Of a DNA stretch of 64,000 bases, positions 42,344-51,795 are shown piece by piece (within the stretch, counting starts at the first letter, position 1; every line of letters begins with the position of its first letter). A program made the position numbers and the translations under genes. The notes under the pieces were generated by a model. It searched no databases. It had not been told where the DNA came from and saw nothing but the letters and a program-made list of their open reading frames with translations. Source of the stretch: Microbacterium salsuginis (GTDB lineage: Bacteria > Actinomycetota > Actinomycetes > Actinomycetales > Microbacteriaceae); the NCBI RefSeq assembly GCF_012524205.1, contig NZ_JABACI010000006.1, forward strand, positions 124,001 to 188,000, given 5' to 3'.

Positions 42344-42970
42344 ATGGCGAAGTACACCTTGCCCGACCTCCCCTACGACTACGCCGCGCTCGAACCGCAC
42401 ATCAGCGGCAAGATCATGGAGCTGCACCACAGCAAGCACCACCAGGCGTATGTCACCGGTGCCAACACCGCTCTCGAGCAGCTGGCGGAGGCGCGTGAGA
42501 CCGGCAGCCTCGCGAACGTGAACAAGCTCGAGAAGGACCTGGCCTTCAACCTGGGCGGTCACGTCAACCACTCCATCTTCTGGACGAACCTCTCGCCCAA
42601 CGGCGGCGGCGAGCCCGACGGCGAGCTGCGCGCCGCGATCGACGAGTTCTTCGGCGGCTTCGACAAGTTCCAGGCGCACTTCACCGCGGCCGCGACCGGA
42701 ATCCAGGGCTCGGGCTGGGCGGTGCTCAGCTGGGACCCGATCGGCGAGCAGCTCATCATTCAGCAGCTGTTCGATCAGCAGAGCAACACGGCCCAGGGCA
42801 CGATCCCCGTCTTCCAGCTGGACATGTGGGAGCACGCTTTCTACCTGGACTACCTCAACGTCAAGGCCGACTACGTCAAGGCGGTCTGGAACATCGTCGA
42901 CTGGCAGAACGTCGCTCTGCGCCTCGACGCCGCCCGGCAGAAGACGTCGGGCCTGCTGGTACTGTCATAG
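42344..42970 (+). CDS. sodA: Superoxide dismutase (Fe/Mn type)
   Basis: Detoxifies superoxide. The 208-residue protein carries the metal ligands His28, His76, Asp160 and His164 (motif DMWEHAFYLDY) and the family sequence KHHQAYVTGANTAL. Length is typical. It sits between whiA and gap, a position not part of the canonical whiA-gap block in many actinobacteria. A perfect terminator follows. Confidence 0.96.
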   Translation: MAKYTLPDLPYDYAALEPHISGKIMELHHSKHHQAYVTGANTALEQLAEARETGSLANVNKLEKDLAFNLGGHVNHSIFWTNLSPNGGGEPDGELRAAIDEFFGGFDKFQAHFTAAATGIQGSGWAVLSWDPIGEQLIIQQLFDQQSNTAQGTIPVFQLDMWEHAFYLDYLNVKADYVKAVWNIVDWQNVALRLDAARQKTSGLLVLS

Positions 42971-42977
42971 CTGGCGA

Positions 42978-43009
42978 GGCGTCCCGGCGGGTGCGCCCGC
43001 CGGGACGCC
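42978..43009 (+). terminator. Rho-independent terminator after sodA
   Basis: GGCGTCCCGGCGGG (42978-42991) and CCCGCCGGGACGCC (42996-43009) form a perfect 14-bp stem with a TGCG loop, followed by GTTGT. Confidence 0.9.
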
Positions 43010-43073
43010 GTTGTCCACCGTCTGAATCGCACCAACCGCGCACTCGCGCACGACACATCTCAGGAGAAATTCC

Positions 43074-44084
43074 GTGGCTGTCAAGATCGGCATCAACGGC
43101 TTCGGCCGCATCGGACGCAACTTCCTTCGCGCGGCTCTCGCGCAGGGCGCGGACCTCGAAATCGTGGCGGTGAACGACCTCACCGACAACAAGACGCTCG
43201 CGCACCTCCTCACGTACGACTCGGTCGGAGGCCCGCTGAGCGAATCGGTCTCGTACGACGGCGACTCGATCACGGTGGGCGGCAAGTCCATCAAGGTCTT
43301 CGAGGAGCGCGACCCCGCCAACCTCCCGTGGGGCGAGCTGGGAGTGGACATCGTCATCGAGTCCACCGGACGCTTCACCAAGGCCGAGGACGCCAAGAAG
43401 CACATCGCGGGCGGCGCCAAGAAGGTCCTGATCTCCGCACCCGCCACCGGCGACGACGTCACGATCGTGATGGGTGTCAACGAGGGCGAGTACGACCCCG
43501 AGAACCACGTCATCATCTCCAACGCCTCGTGCACCACGAACTGCCTCGCGCCCCTCGCGAAGGTGTTCAACGACGCCTTCGGCATCGAGCGCGGCTTCAT
43601 GATGACCGCTCACGCGTACACCGCGGATCAGAACCTCCAGGACGGCCCGCACAGCGACCTGCGTCGCGCGCGCGCCGCGGCGATCAACATCGTGCCGGCC
43701 TCCACCGGCGCCGCGAAGGCCATCGGCCGGGTGCTGCCCGAGCTCAACGGCAAGCTCAGCGGTTCGTCGTACCGGGTGCCGGTCCCCACCGGCTCCATCG
43801 TCGACCTGACGATCGTCACGCCGACCGAGGGCCTCACCGTCGAGCAGGTCAACGAGGCCTACAAGGCCGCCGCGGCCGAGGGCCGTCTGGCCGGTTACCT
43901 CGAGTACACCGAGGACCCGATCGTCTCCAGCGACATCCAGCTCAACCCGCACTCGTCGATCTTCGACTCGGAGCTCACCAACGTCAGCGGCAACCTGGTC
44001 AAGGTGTCGGCGTGGTACGACAACGAGTGGGGCTACTCGAACCGCCTCGTCGACCTGACCGAGTACGTCGCCGAGCGCCTGTAA
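43074..44084 (+). CDS. gap: Glyceraldehyde-3-phosphate dehydrogenase
   Basis: Glycolytic NAD-dependent dehydrogenase. The 336-residue protein has the N-terminal Rossmann GINGFGRIGRNFLRAAL, the catalytic-cysteine motif SNASCTTNCLAP (Cys near residue 153), and WYDNEWGYSNRLVDL near the C-terminus. GTG 43074 is preceded by AGGAGA. First gene of gap-pgk-tpiA. Confidence 0.97.
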   Translation: MAVKIGINGFGRIGRNFLRAALAQGADLEIVAVNDLTDNKTLAHLLTYDSVGGPLSESVSYDGDSITVGGKSIKVFEERDPANLPWGELGVDIVIESTGRFTKAEDAKKHIAGGAKKVLISAPATGDDVTIVMGVNEGEYDPENHVIISNASCTTNCLAPLAKVFNDAFGIERGFMMTAHAYTADQNLQDGPHSDLRRARAAAINIVPASTGAAKAIGRVLPELNGKLSGSSYRVPVPTGSIVDLTIVTPTEGLTVEQVNEAYKAAAAEGRLAGYLEYTEDPIVSSDIQLNPHSSIFDSELTNVSGNLVKVSAWYDNEWGYSNRLVDLTEYVAERL

Positions 44085-44090
44085 CCCGCC

Positions 44091-45305
44091 ATGGCCCTGC
44101 GCACCCTCAGCACCCTGGGTTCGCTGGCCGGCAAGCGCGTCATCGTCCGTGCTGACCTCAACGTCCCCCTGAAGGACGGCGTCATCACGGACGATGGCCG
44201 TGTGCGGGCCACGCTCCCCACGCTCAACGCCCTCATCAACCAGGGCGCGCGCGTCCTGGTCTGCTCGCACCTCGGTCGCCCCGACGGAGCGCCGGACTCG
44301 AAGTACAGCCTCGCGCCCGTCGCCCAGCGTCTGTCCGAGCTGCTCGGAAAGCCGGTCGCCTTCGCCCGCGACACGGTGGGGGAGTCGGCCCACGAGGCCG
44401 CGGCCGCCCTCGAGGACGGCGATGTCGCGGTGCTCGAGAACCTCCGCTTCAACCCGGGCGAGACGTCCAAGGACGACTCTGAGCGGCGCGCGTTCGCCGA
44501 GCAGCTCGCCGGGCTCGGAGACGTCCTCGTGTCGGACGGCTTCGGCGTGGTGCACCGCAAGCAGGCGTCGGTGTACGACCTCGCCGAGATCCTGCCGTCG
44601 GCCGCGGGATCGCTCATCGAGAAGGAGGTCGATGTCCTCGACCGCCTCACCGAGAACCCGGAGCGCCCCTACACAGTCGTCCTGGGCGGCTCGAAGGTCA
44701 GCGATAAGCTCGGGGTCATCGATCACCTGCTGCCGCGCGTGGACCGGCTTCTGGTCGGTGGCGGCATGATGTTCACGTTCCTGGCCGCGCAGGGCCACAA
44801 GGTCGGGGCGAGCCTGCTCGAGCAGGACCAGCTCGACACCGTCACCCGGTACATGGCGAAGGCGAAGGAGCTCGGGGTCGAACTCGTCCTCCCCGTCGAC
44901 GCCGTGGTCGCCGCGTCGTTCGCGGCCGATGCCGAGCACGTGGTCGCACCTGCCTCGGCCCTCGAAGACACCGCGTTCGGAGCATCCGGTCTCGGGCTCG
45001 ACATCGGACCCGAGACGGCCGTGATCTTCGCGGACGCGGTGCGCGGCTCGAAGACCGTGTTCTGGAACGGCCCGATGGGCGTGTTCGAGATGGCGCCCTT
45101 CGCCGCCGGCACCAAGGCCGTCGCGAAGGCGCTCACCGAGGTCGACGGACTGTCCGTCGTCGGTGGCGGCGACTCCGCCGCAGCGGTGCGCCAGCTCGGC
45201 TTCGCAGACGACGAGTTCGGTCACATCTCGACCGGCGGAGGCGCGAGCCTGGAGTTCCTCGAAGGAAAGAAGCTTCCCGGACTGGAGGTCCTCGGATGGC
45301 AATAG
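44091..45305 (+). CDS. pgk: Phosphoglycerate kinase
   Basis: Converts 1,3-bisphosphoglycerate and ADP to 3-phosphoglycerate and ATP. The 404-residue protein starts with RVIVRADLNVPLKDG and contains CSHLGRPDG, ENLRFNPGE, VVLGGSKVSDKLGVI and a C-terminal VVGGGDSAAAVRQLGF. It follows gap by six bases, and its end overlaps tpiA by 10 bases. Confidence 0.97.
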   Translation: MALRTLSTLGSLAGKRVIVRADLNVPLKDGVITDDGRVRATLPTLNALINQGARVLVCSHLGRPDGAPDSKYSLAPVAQRLSELLGKPVAFARDTVGESAHEAAAALEDGDVAVLENLRFNPGETSKDDSERRAFAEQLAGLGDVLVSDGFGVVHRKQASVYDLAEILPSAAGSLIEKEVDVLDRLTENPERPYTVVLGGSKVSDKLGVIDHLLPRVDRLLVGGGMMFTFLAAQGHKVGASLLEQDQLDTVTRYMAKAKELGVELVLPVDAVVAASFAADAEHVVAPASALEDTAFGASGLGLDIGPETAVIFADAVRGSKTVFWNGPMGVFEMAPFAAGTKAVAKALTEVDGLSVVGGGDSAAAVRQLGFADDEFGHISTGGGASLEFLEGKKLPGLEVLGWQ

Positions 45306-46087
45306 CGCCGCGCACCCCGCTCATCGCGGGCAACTGGAAGATGAACCTCGACCACCTGCAGGCGGTCGCGTTCGTGCAGAAGCTGCACTGGACGCTGAAG
45401 GACGCCAAGCACGAGGACGGCTCCGTCGAGGTGGCGGTCTTCCCGCCGTTCACCGACCTGCGCACCGTGCAGACGCTCCTGGACGCCGACAAGATCCCGT
45501 TCGCACTCGGCGCGCAGGATCTGTCGGCGCACGACTCCGGCGCCTACACCGGCGAGGTGTCCGGCGCCTTCCTCGCGAAGCTCGACAACCGGTACGTCAT
45601 CATCGGTCACTCCGAGCGGCGGCAGTACCACGCCGAGAGCGACGAGGTCGTGGCAGCCAAAGTCAAGGCGGCACTGCGGCACGGCCTGATTCCCGTGATC
45701 TGCGTCGGCGAGACGAGCGAAGACCTCGAGAAGTTCGGTGCGAGCGCGGTTCCGGTGGCGCAGCTGACCGCCGCCCTGGCAGGCGTGAAGGCGGATGCCG
45801 AGATCGTCGTCGCGTACGAGCCGGTGTGGGCCATCGGCTCGGGCCAGGCGGCAACGCCGCAGCAGGCGCAGGACGTGTGCGCCACGCTGCGCGGCGTCAT
45901 CGCCGAGAAGCTGGGCGCGGATGCCGCGGCCAAGACCCGTGTGCTGTACGGCGGATCGGTGAAGGCGGCCAACATCGCCAGCTTCATGCGCGAGCCCGAC
46001 GTGGACGGCGCTCTGGTCGGCGGCGCGAGCCTCGTCGTCGACGAGTTCGCCGCGATCATCCGGTACCAGAAGCACGTCGGCGTGTGA
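45296..46087 (+). CDS. tpiA: Triose-phosphate isomerase
   Basis: Interconverts glyceraldehyde-3-phosphate and dihydroxyacetone phosphate. The 263-residue barrel has LIAGNWKMNLDH, the catalytic-histidine region YVIIGHSERRQYH, the catalytic glutamate in VAYEPVWAIGSG, and LYGGSVKAANI. ATG 45296 lies within the end of pgk. Confidence 0.97.
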   Translation: MAIAPRTPLIAGNWKMNLDHLQAVAFVQKLHWTLKDAKHEDGSVEVAVFPPFTDLRTVQTLLDADKIPFALGAQDLSAHDSGAYTGEVSGAFLAKLDNRYVIIGHSERRQYHAESDEVVAAKVKAALRHGLIPVICVGETSEDLEKFGASAVPVAQLTAALAGVKADAEIVVAYEPVWAIGSGQAATPQQAQDVCATLRGVIAEKLGADAAAKTRVLYGGSVKAANIASFMREPDVDGALVGGASLVVDEFAAIIRYQKHVGV

Positions 46088-46096
46088 GAGCTGACC

Positions 46097-46102
46097 TATA
46101 CT
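46097..46102 (+). promoter_or_regulatory. Candidate -10 box (TATACT) for secG-rbpA
   Basis: TATACT lies 45 bases upstream of GTG 46148, the closest match to consensus TATAAT in the window. The leader contains AAAGGCG before the start. Confidence 0.5.
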
Positions 46103-46147
46103 GAGACACTGCGTGCCCAGTCTCGGCACGCTGAAAGGCGTTGATCT

Positions 46148-46396
46148 GTGCAGATCCTCGAATTCGTCCTGCAGGTGCTCCTGGGCATCACGAGCCTCCT
46201 GCTGACCCTTCTGATCCTGCTCCACAAGGGGCGCGGCGGCGGACTGTCCGACATGTTCGGCGGCGGCATGACCTCGGCTCTCGGCTCCTCCGGCCTCGCC
46301 GAGCGTAACCTCAACCGGTTCACGGTCGTGCTCGCGCTGGCATGGTTCGCGGCGATCGTCGCACTGGGCCTGATCACGAAGTTCCAGGCGCTCTGA
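46148..46396 (+). CDS. secG: Preprotein translocase subunit SecG
   Basis: An 82-residue membrane protein with two helices (LQVLLGITSLLLTLLILLHK and VLALAWFAAIVALGLIT) and the Gly-rich loop LHKGRGGGLSDMFGGGMTSA typical of SecG. Accessory subunit of the SecYEG channel. It overlaps the start of rbpA by one base (TGATG). Confidence 0.93.
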   Translation: MQILEFVLQVLLGITSLLLTLLILLHKGRGGGLSDMFGGGMTSALGSSGLAERNLNRFTVVLALAWFAAIVALGLITKFQAL

Positions 46397-46752
46397 TGGC
46401 GACCGGAGGCAACGCGATCCGCGGCACCCGTGTCGGTGCCGGCCCGATGGGCGAGCAGGACCACGGTTTCCACGCCGACCGTATCGCCGTCTCGTACTGG
46501 GATGCGCTGGGCAACGAGACCGTGCGCTACTTCGCGGCCGGGATCCCCGAGGAGGAGATCCCCGAGACCATCGACTCGCCGCACTCCGGCCTGCCCGCCG
46601 GCCGCGACAAGGAGAACCCGCCTGCCGTGGCGAAGACCGAGCCGTACAAGACGCATCTCGCCTACGTGAAGGAGCGTCGCACCGAGGAAGAGGCCGAGGC
46701 CCTCCTGGACGACGCGCTGAAGCAGCTGCGCGAGCGACGTGGACAGGGCTGA
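46396..46752 (+). CDS. rbpA: RNA polymerase-binding protein RbpA
   Basis: An actinobacteria-specific RNA polymerase accessory factor that stabilises sigma-A promoter complexes. The 118-residue protein contains GNAIRGTRVGAGPMGEQDHG, the zinc-lacking core segment SYWDALGNETVRYFA, and a C-terminal helical region ERRTEEEAEALLDDALKQLR. Its position after secG is usual in Microbacteriaceae. It supports the actinobacterial assignment. Confidence 0.95.
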   Translation: MATGGNAIRGTRVGAGPMGEQDHGFHADRIAVSYWDALGNETVRYFAAGIPEEEIPETIDSPHSGLPAGRDKENPPAVAKTEPYKTHLAYVKERRTEEEAEALLDDALKQLRERRGQG

Positions 46753-46773
46753 CCGCACAGCCGTGTGACGTAG

Positions 46774-46812
46774 GAAAGAGCGGATGCCTCGTGTCGAGGC
46801 ATCCGCTCTTTC
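46774..46812. terminator. Bidirectional terminator between rbpA and pgl
   Basis: A perfect 18-bp stem: GAAAGAGCGGATGCCTCG (46774-46791) with its complement (46795-46812), loop TGT. The T and C of the right arm (46811-46812) are part of the pgl stop codon, so the hairpin overlaps the end of the gene. Confidence 0.9.
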
Positions 46813-47599
46813 AGTACTCGCGATCGATGAGGTCGGGCGGAACCTGAGAGGCCGCCGCCTCGTCGACGAAGAACACCGTGCGCTTGCGACCCTTGGCGCC
46901 GGCCGCCGGCACGCTCGCATAGCTCGCCCCCGCGAGGGCGAGTCCCAGCGCCGAAGCCTTGTCGGCTCCCGAGACCACCATCCACACGCGCTTCGAGCCG
47001 TTGATGACCGGTCGGGTCATCGTGACGCGCTCGGGCGGGGGCTTCGGAGCGCCATGCACCGGCACGACCGAGCGGTCGGTGATCAGGATCTCGGGCCGAT
47101 CGGGGAACAGCGACGCGATGTGCGCGTCGGGTCCGACTCCGAGGAAGCACACGTCGAAGGCGGGCCAGGCTCCGTCCGGGCCGGGGTAGCGCGCGAGCTC
47201 GGCGGCGTACGCGGAGGCCGCGGCCTCGGCATCCGCGTTCGCGCCCTCGGCCGGCATCGCGTGGATGTTGGCAGCCGGCACGTCGATGGCATCGAGCAGG
47301 GCGCTTCGCGCCTGCTTCTCGTTGCGCTCCTCATCGGCGGCAGGCACGAAGCGCTCGTCGCTCCACCAGAAGTGGACGAGCGACCAGTCGATGCGCTCGA
47401 TGCGCGGATTGCGGGCCGCCGCCGCGAGGACGGCCGCGCCCATCGAGCCGCCGGTGAGCGAGATGTGCGCGAGCTTGCCCTCGTCCACGCGTTTGGAGAC
47501 GCGGCTCAGGAACCGGGCTGCGACGGAGTCGGCGAGCGCCGCGGGATCGGGACTGATGACGACCCGCTTCTCGGCCCAGGCCTCAACCATCCGCGTCAC
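46811..47599 (-). CDS. pgl: 6-phosphogluconolactonase
   Basis: Hydrolyses 6-phosphogluconolactone in the oxidative pentose phosphate pathway. The 262-residue protein shows ISLTGGSMGAAVLAAAA, the HFWWSDERFVPAADEERN motif, and FLGVGPDAHIASLFPD (glucosamine-6-phosphate isomerase/6PGL fold). GTG 47599 is used, with an ATG at 47590 as an alternative. Last gene of the tkt-tal-pgi-zwf-opcA-pgl unit. Confidence 0.94.
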   Translation of the reverse strand: MTRMVEAWAEKRVVISPDPAALADSVAARFLSRVSKRVDEGKLAHISLTGGSMGAAVLAAAARNPRIERIDWSLVHFWWSDERFVPAADEERNEKQARSALLDAIDVPAANIHAMPAEGANADAEAAASAYAAELARYPGPDGAWPAFDVCFLGVGPDAHIASLFPDRPEILITDRSVVPVHGAPKPPPERVTMTRPVINGSKRVWMVVSGADKASALGLALAGASYASVPAAGAKGRKRTVFFVDEAAASQVPPDLIDREY

Positions 47600-47615
47600 T
47601 CACCCGAACGACTCG

Positions 47616-48575
47616 TCATGCGTCCTGCGTCTCCTTCGTCGCCGGAGGGTCGAGCAGCTCCCAGCCCTCCGTGATGACTCGACCATACAGGACGTCCGGG
47701 TCGAGGCGACGAAGCTCCTCCGCGAGGCACTCCCGCAGAGTGCGGCGCGGAAAGGCGAGCTCGTGACTGGGCTGTCCGGGCTGGGTGAGGGTCGCGCGGC
47801 CGGGCGTGGGACGCTCCAGCAGCACCTCTCCGCTCGGACGTTCGAGGGCGACCGACTTGATCCCGTGCGGCCATTCCGCCGGATCGAGGTACGCCCAGTC
47901 CACGGGGACGTCCAGTGTCAGCCGCAGCCACGCGGCGAGCAGCGCGGTCGACGGCGAGTCCGAGGCCCCACGCACGCGCACGGCGGTCACCGGCTCGTAC
48001 GGCGGCTGGTCCAGGATCGCAGCGAGCTGCTCGCGCCAGCGCGTCAGGCGCGTCCACGAGAGATCGGTGTCGCCCGGCGCGTACTGGCCACCGAGCGCCG
48101 CGACGAATCCGGACGGATCCGCCTTGGTGGCGGCATCCGTGATCCGCCGCTGCGCGATCTTGCCGATCGACGTCCTCGAGATGTTCTCGGGCGTGCGGTT
48201 GGGCCACCACACCACGACGGGTGCGTCGGGCAGGAGCAGCCCGGTGACGAGGCTCTCGAGGTTGGAGTTGCCGGCGTCGCCGAACACGCGCAGTGTCACG
48301 ACCTCGCTGGCCCCGGCGTCGCCGCCCACGCGGATCTGCGCGTCCAGGCGAGGGTCCGCATCGAGACTGTCGCCGATCATGAGCACGATGACGCGCATCG
48401 GGTGCTCGCGCGAGGCGTCGTTGGCGGCCTCGATGACCTCCTCGACCGCACCCTCACGGGTCAGGATGATGAGTGTCAGCACACGGCCGAGCGCCACCGC
48501 GCCGCCCTCCTCGCGCACGCTGACCAGCGCACGCGAGATCTTGCTGACGGTGGTGTCGGGAAGATCGACGATCAC
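47616..48575 (-). CDS. opcA: Glucose-6-phosphate dehydrogenase assembly protein OpcA
   Basis: An actinobacterial and cyanobacterial partner of Zwf needed for its active form. The 319-residue protein begins VIVDLPDTTVSKISRALV, the classic OpcA start, and contains PDAPVVVWWPNRTPENIS. GTG 48575 overlaps the zwf stop (GTGA), so the two are coupled; the longer open frame upstream is a shadow of zwf. Confidence 0.95.
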   Translation of the reverse strand: MIVDLPDTTVSKISRALVSVREEGGAVALGRVLTLIILTREGAVEEVIEAANDASREHPMRVIVLMIGDSLDADPRLDAQIRVGGDAGASEVVTLRVFGDAGNSNLESLVTGLLLPDAPVVVWWPNRTPENISRTSIGKIAQRRITDAATKADPSGFVAALGGQYAPGDTDLSWTRLTRWREQLAAILDQPPYEPVTAVRVRGASDSPSTALLAAWLRLTLDVPVDWAYLDPAEWPHGIKSVALERPSGEVLLERPTPGRATLTQPGQPSHELAFPRRTLRECLAEELRRLDPDVLYGRVITEGWELLDPPATKETQDA

Positions 48576-50122
48576 GGGCGCCTCCAGCTGCGTCCATCGC
48601 GGGCGAGCATCTCGTCCGCTGATGCCGGGCCCCATGACCCGGGCGAGTACTGTTCAACCGGTCCGCCCTGCTCGTCCCAGAAGCGCTCGATCGGATCGAG
48701 GATCTTCCACGAGAGCTCGACCTCCTCGTGGCGGGGGAAGAGGGGCGGGTCGCCGAGGAGCACGTCGAGGATCAGCCGCTCGTACGCCTCGGGGCTCGCC
48801 TCGGTGAAGGCGTGACCGTAGCCGAAGTCCATCGTGACGTCGCGCACCTGGGCGCCCGCACCGGGCACCTTCGAGCCGAACCGGATCGTGACACCCTCGT
48901 CGGGCTGCACGCGGATGACGAGGGCGTTCTGACCCTGGCCCGACGTCTGACTGCGAGAGAAGAGCAGCTCGGGTGCGCGTTTGAACACCACGGCGATCTC
49001 GGTCACGCGACGGCCCAGACGCTTACCGGTGCGCAGATAGAACGGCACGCCCGCCCAGCGCCGCGTGTTGACCTCGAGCGTGACCGCGGCATACGTCTCG
49101 GTCGTGGAGTGCGGGTTCATGCCGTCCTCCTCGAGGAAGCCCAGAACCTTCTCGCCGCCCTGCCATCCGCCCGCATACTGTCCACGCGCCGTGGAGCGGG
49201 CGAGGTCGGCGGGCAGGTTCACCGCAGCGAGAACCTTCTCCTTCTCGGCGCGGAGATCCTTCGCATCGAACGAGATCGGCTCCTCCATTGCGGTGAGCGC
49301 CATGAGCTGCAGGAGGTGGTTCTGAATGACGTCACGCGCGGCGCCAACGCCGTCGTAGTAGCCGGCACGGCCGCCCACGCCGATGTCTTCGGCCATCGTG
49401 ATCTGCACGTGGTCGACGTAGTTGCGGTTCCAGATCGGCTCGTACAGCTCGTTGGCGAAGCGCAGCGCCAGGATGTTCTGGACCGTCTCCTTGCCGAGGT
49501 AGTGGTCGATGCGGAAGATCGAGTCGGCCGGGAACGCCGAGCGCAGCACGTCGTTGAGGGCGGCGGCCGACTCCTGATCGTGGCCGAACGGCTTCTCGAT
49601 GACCACTCGCCGCCAGCGGTCGGGCTGGTCAGCGGTGTCGTCGACGAGGCCCGATGACTTCAGCTGCTCCGCGACGATCGGGAACGCCTTCGGCGGGATC
49701 GAGAGGTAGAACGCGTGGTTGCCCATGGTTCCGCGCTCGGTGTCGAGGCGGTCGACCGTCTCGCGCAGCCTGCGGAACGCGTCGGGGTCGTGGAACTCGC
49801 CCGACACGAACCGGATGCCCTGCAGCAGCTGCTGCCAGGTCTCGTCACGGAACTCGGTGCGCGCGTGCTGCCGCACGGCGTCGTACACCACCTGTGCGAA
49901 GTCCTGGTCCTCCCAGTCGCGACGGGCGAAGCCGACGAGCGCGAAGCCCGGCGGCAGCAGCCCCCGATTGGCGAGGTCGTACACGGCGGGCATGAGCTTC
50001 TTGCGGGAGAGGTCTCCCGTGACGCCGAAGATGACGAGCGCGCTCGGGCCGGCGATGCGGTTGAGGCGACGGTCTTCGGGGTCGCGCAGCGGGTTGCGCC
50101 CGCGCGAAATCTCGACGGTCAT
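48572..50122 (-). CDS. zwf: Glucose-6-phosphate 1-dehydrogenase
   Basis: First enzyme of the oxidative pentose phosphate pathway. The 516-residue protein has the coenzyme-binding FGVTGDLSRKKLMPAVY, the substrate motif RIDHYLGKETVQNIL, and VVIEKPFGHDQ. ATG 50122 is 14 bases after pgi and the gene overlaps opcA. The length is normal for bacterial G6PDH. Confidence 0.97.
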   Translation of the reverse strand: MTVEISRGRNPLRDPEDRRLNRIAGPSALVIFGVTGDLSRKKLMPAVYDLANRGLLPPGFALVGFARRDWEDQDFAQVVYDAVRQHARTEFRDETWQQLLQGIRFVSGEFHDPDAFRRLRETVDRLDTERGTMGNHAFYLSIPPKAFPIVAEQLKSSGLVDDTADQPDRWRRVVIEKPFGHDQESAAALNDVLRSAFPADSIFRIDHYLGKETVQNILALRFANELYEPIWNRNYVDHVQITMAEDIGVGGRAGYYDGVGAARDVIQNHLLQLMALTAMEEPISFDAKDLRAEKEKVLAAVNLPADLARSTARGQYAGGWQGGEKVLGFLEEDGMNPHSTTETYAAVTLEVNTRRWAGVPFYLRTGKRLGRRVTEIAVVFKRAPELLFSRSQTSGQGQNALVIRVQPDEGVTIRFGSKVPGAGAQVRDVTMDFGYGHAFTEASPEAYERLILDVLLGDPPLFPRHEEVELSWKILDPIERFWDEQGGPVEQYSPGSWGPASADEMLARDGRSWRRP

Positions 50123-50136
50123 GGGGCGGTGAGCTC

Positions 50137-51795
50137 CTACTGGGCCGCTTCGAAGAGCGAGAGCACTTCGATCTGGGGATCGGTGAGGGTGAGGGAGACG
50201 ACCGGGCGGCCGTGGCCCTCGGACAGGACGCTCGCGTCGCCCGCGGCCTGCGCCTGGATCAGCTGGCCGAACGTGAACGGTCGCCCGGGGATCTCGAGAT
50301 CGACATCGGTCTGCTCGAGGATCTGCAGGAACACGCCGTTGGCCGGCCCGCCCTTGTGGTACTGGCCGGTCGAGTGCAGGAAGCGCGGGCCCCAGCCGAA
50401 CGTGGTCGGGCGGCCGGAGTCGGCGGCGACGAGTTCACGCAGCCCTGCCAGCTGCGGCAGCTCGAGCCGGTTCACGTACGCGTGGATCGCGACGTAGCCG
50501 TCCTCCGGAAGTCGGGCCCAGAGCGCGTCGAGCACGCCCGCGACGGTTCCGGATGCCGCGAGTTCGGGGTCCGACACGCGCACCTCGACGCCTTCGACGG
50601 TGAACGCGGGCGGAGTCGGCGCGGGCCGTGCGTCGAGAAGGCCACGGGCGGCCACCTTGGCCGATTCCACGTCGGGCTGATCGAAGGGATTGATCCCCAG
50701 CATCCGTCCGGCGATCGCCGTGGCGTACTCCCACACCACGAACTGGGCGCCGAGCGATCCGCTCACCAGCACCTCGCCCTCATGGTGCTCGAAGAGATGG
50801 AACTCCTTCGCCTCGTCGACGAGGCGCACGACCTGAAGATCTGCGGGCCGGCTCTCGAGCTCGGGCGAGACCGGGAGCAGGACGACGGGAAGGATGCCGG
50901 TGCCCTCCTTTCCGGTCGACTCCGCGATGAGCTGCTCGATCCAGTCCGGCAGGCCCACGATGTGGGTGCCGTCGGTGACCAGGCCCAGCTTGTCGCGACG
51001 AGCCTGTGCTCGATTGCCGTCCTGGGCCGGGTCGCTGCCGTGACCGCCGGCGATCGCCGCGGCCAGCACGAGGGCCGGGTTGTCGGGGCTGTCGATCGCG
51101 ACCTCGAGGAGAGAGGCCTCGGCCTCGTCGAGGAGCTCGGCGATGTCGACACCGGCCAGCCCCGTGGGCACGAGGCCGAAGGCGGTCAGCGCCGAGTACC
51201 GGCCGCCGACGGTCGGGTCGGCGTTGAAGACGGTGTAGCCGTCGGCGCGCGCCGCCTGATCGAGCGGCGAGCCCGGGTCGGTCACCACGACGATCCGCTC
51301 GCGCGGGTCGATGCCGAGATCCCGGAAGGCGGCCTCGAACGCCCGCTTGGCCGAATCCGTCTCGACGGTGGATCCGGACTTGGACGACACGACGAGCACG
51401 GTCCGGGTGAGGTCGCCGGCCTCGGCGTCGCCGTCGAGCGCGGCGAGGACCTGCCCGGGCGCGGTGGAGTCGAGGATCACCAGTGGCACTCCGGCCGTCT
51501 GCGCGATGACCTCGGGGGCGAGCGACGAACCACCCATACCGGCGAGCACCACGCGCGTCACGCCCTTCGCGCGGAGCTGGGCGCGCAGCGCCTCGATCTC
51601 GGCGACGAGGGGACGCGAGACGCTGACGGCCTCGACCCAGCCCAGGCGTTTGGACGCCTCGTCCTCTGCGGCAGCGCCCCACAGGCTCCCGTCGCCCGCC
51701 GTGATCCCCGACGCCACGAGGCTGTCGACCAGCCCGGGGAGCGTCGCGTCGACGAGCGACTTGACGTGCCCGCTGAGATGGATGTCGAAGCTCAT
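50137..51795 (-). CDS. pgi: Glucose-6-phosphate isomerase
   Basis: Interconverts glucose- and fructose-6-phosphate. The 552-residue protein shows GMGGSSLAPEVIAQ, SSKSGSTVETDS, DPTVGGRYSALTAFG, and FLHSTGQYHKGGP near the C-terminus. Its sugar-isomerase domains match the actinobacterial pentose-phosphate-cluster form of Pgi. ATG 51795 overlaps the tal stop by ATGA. Confidence 0.95.
   Translation of the reverse strand: MSFDIHLSGHVKSLVDATLPGLVDSLVASGITAGDGSLWGAAAEDEASKRLGWVEAVSVSRPLVAEIEALRAQLRAKGVTRVVLAGMGGSSLAPEVIAQTAGVPLVILDSTAPGQVLAALDGDAEAGDLTRTVLVVSSKSGSTVETDSAKRAFEAAFRDLGIDPRERIVVVTDPGSPLDQAARADGYTVFNADPTVGGRYSALTAFGLVPTGLAGVDIAELLDEAEASLLEVAIDSPDNPALVLAAAIAGGHGSDPAQDGNRAQARRDKLGLVTDGTHIVGLPDWIEQLIAESTGKEGTGILPVVLLPVSPELESRPADLQVVRLVDEAKEFHLFEHHEGEVLVSGSLGAQFVVWEYATAIAGRMLGINPFDQPDVESAKVAARGLLDARPAPTPPAFTVEGVEVRVSDPELAASGTVAGVLDALWARLPEDGYVAIHAYVNRLELPQLAGLRELVAADSGRPTTFGWGPRFLHSTGQYHKGGPANGVFLQILEQTDVDLEIPGRPFTFGQLIQAQAAGDASVLSEGHGRPVVSLTLTDPQIEVLSLFEAAQ

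Noticed and set aside
42876..45302. 808-residue open frame on the minus strand
   Set aside because: It runs antisense across gap and pgk, whose products are unmistakable. Long antisense frames are expected at this GC content, and the translation is a low-complexity Arg/Val/Asp mixture.
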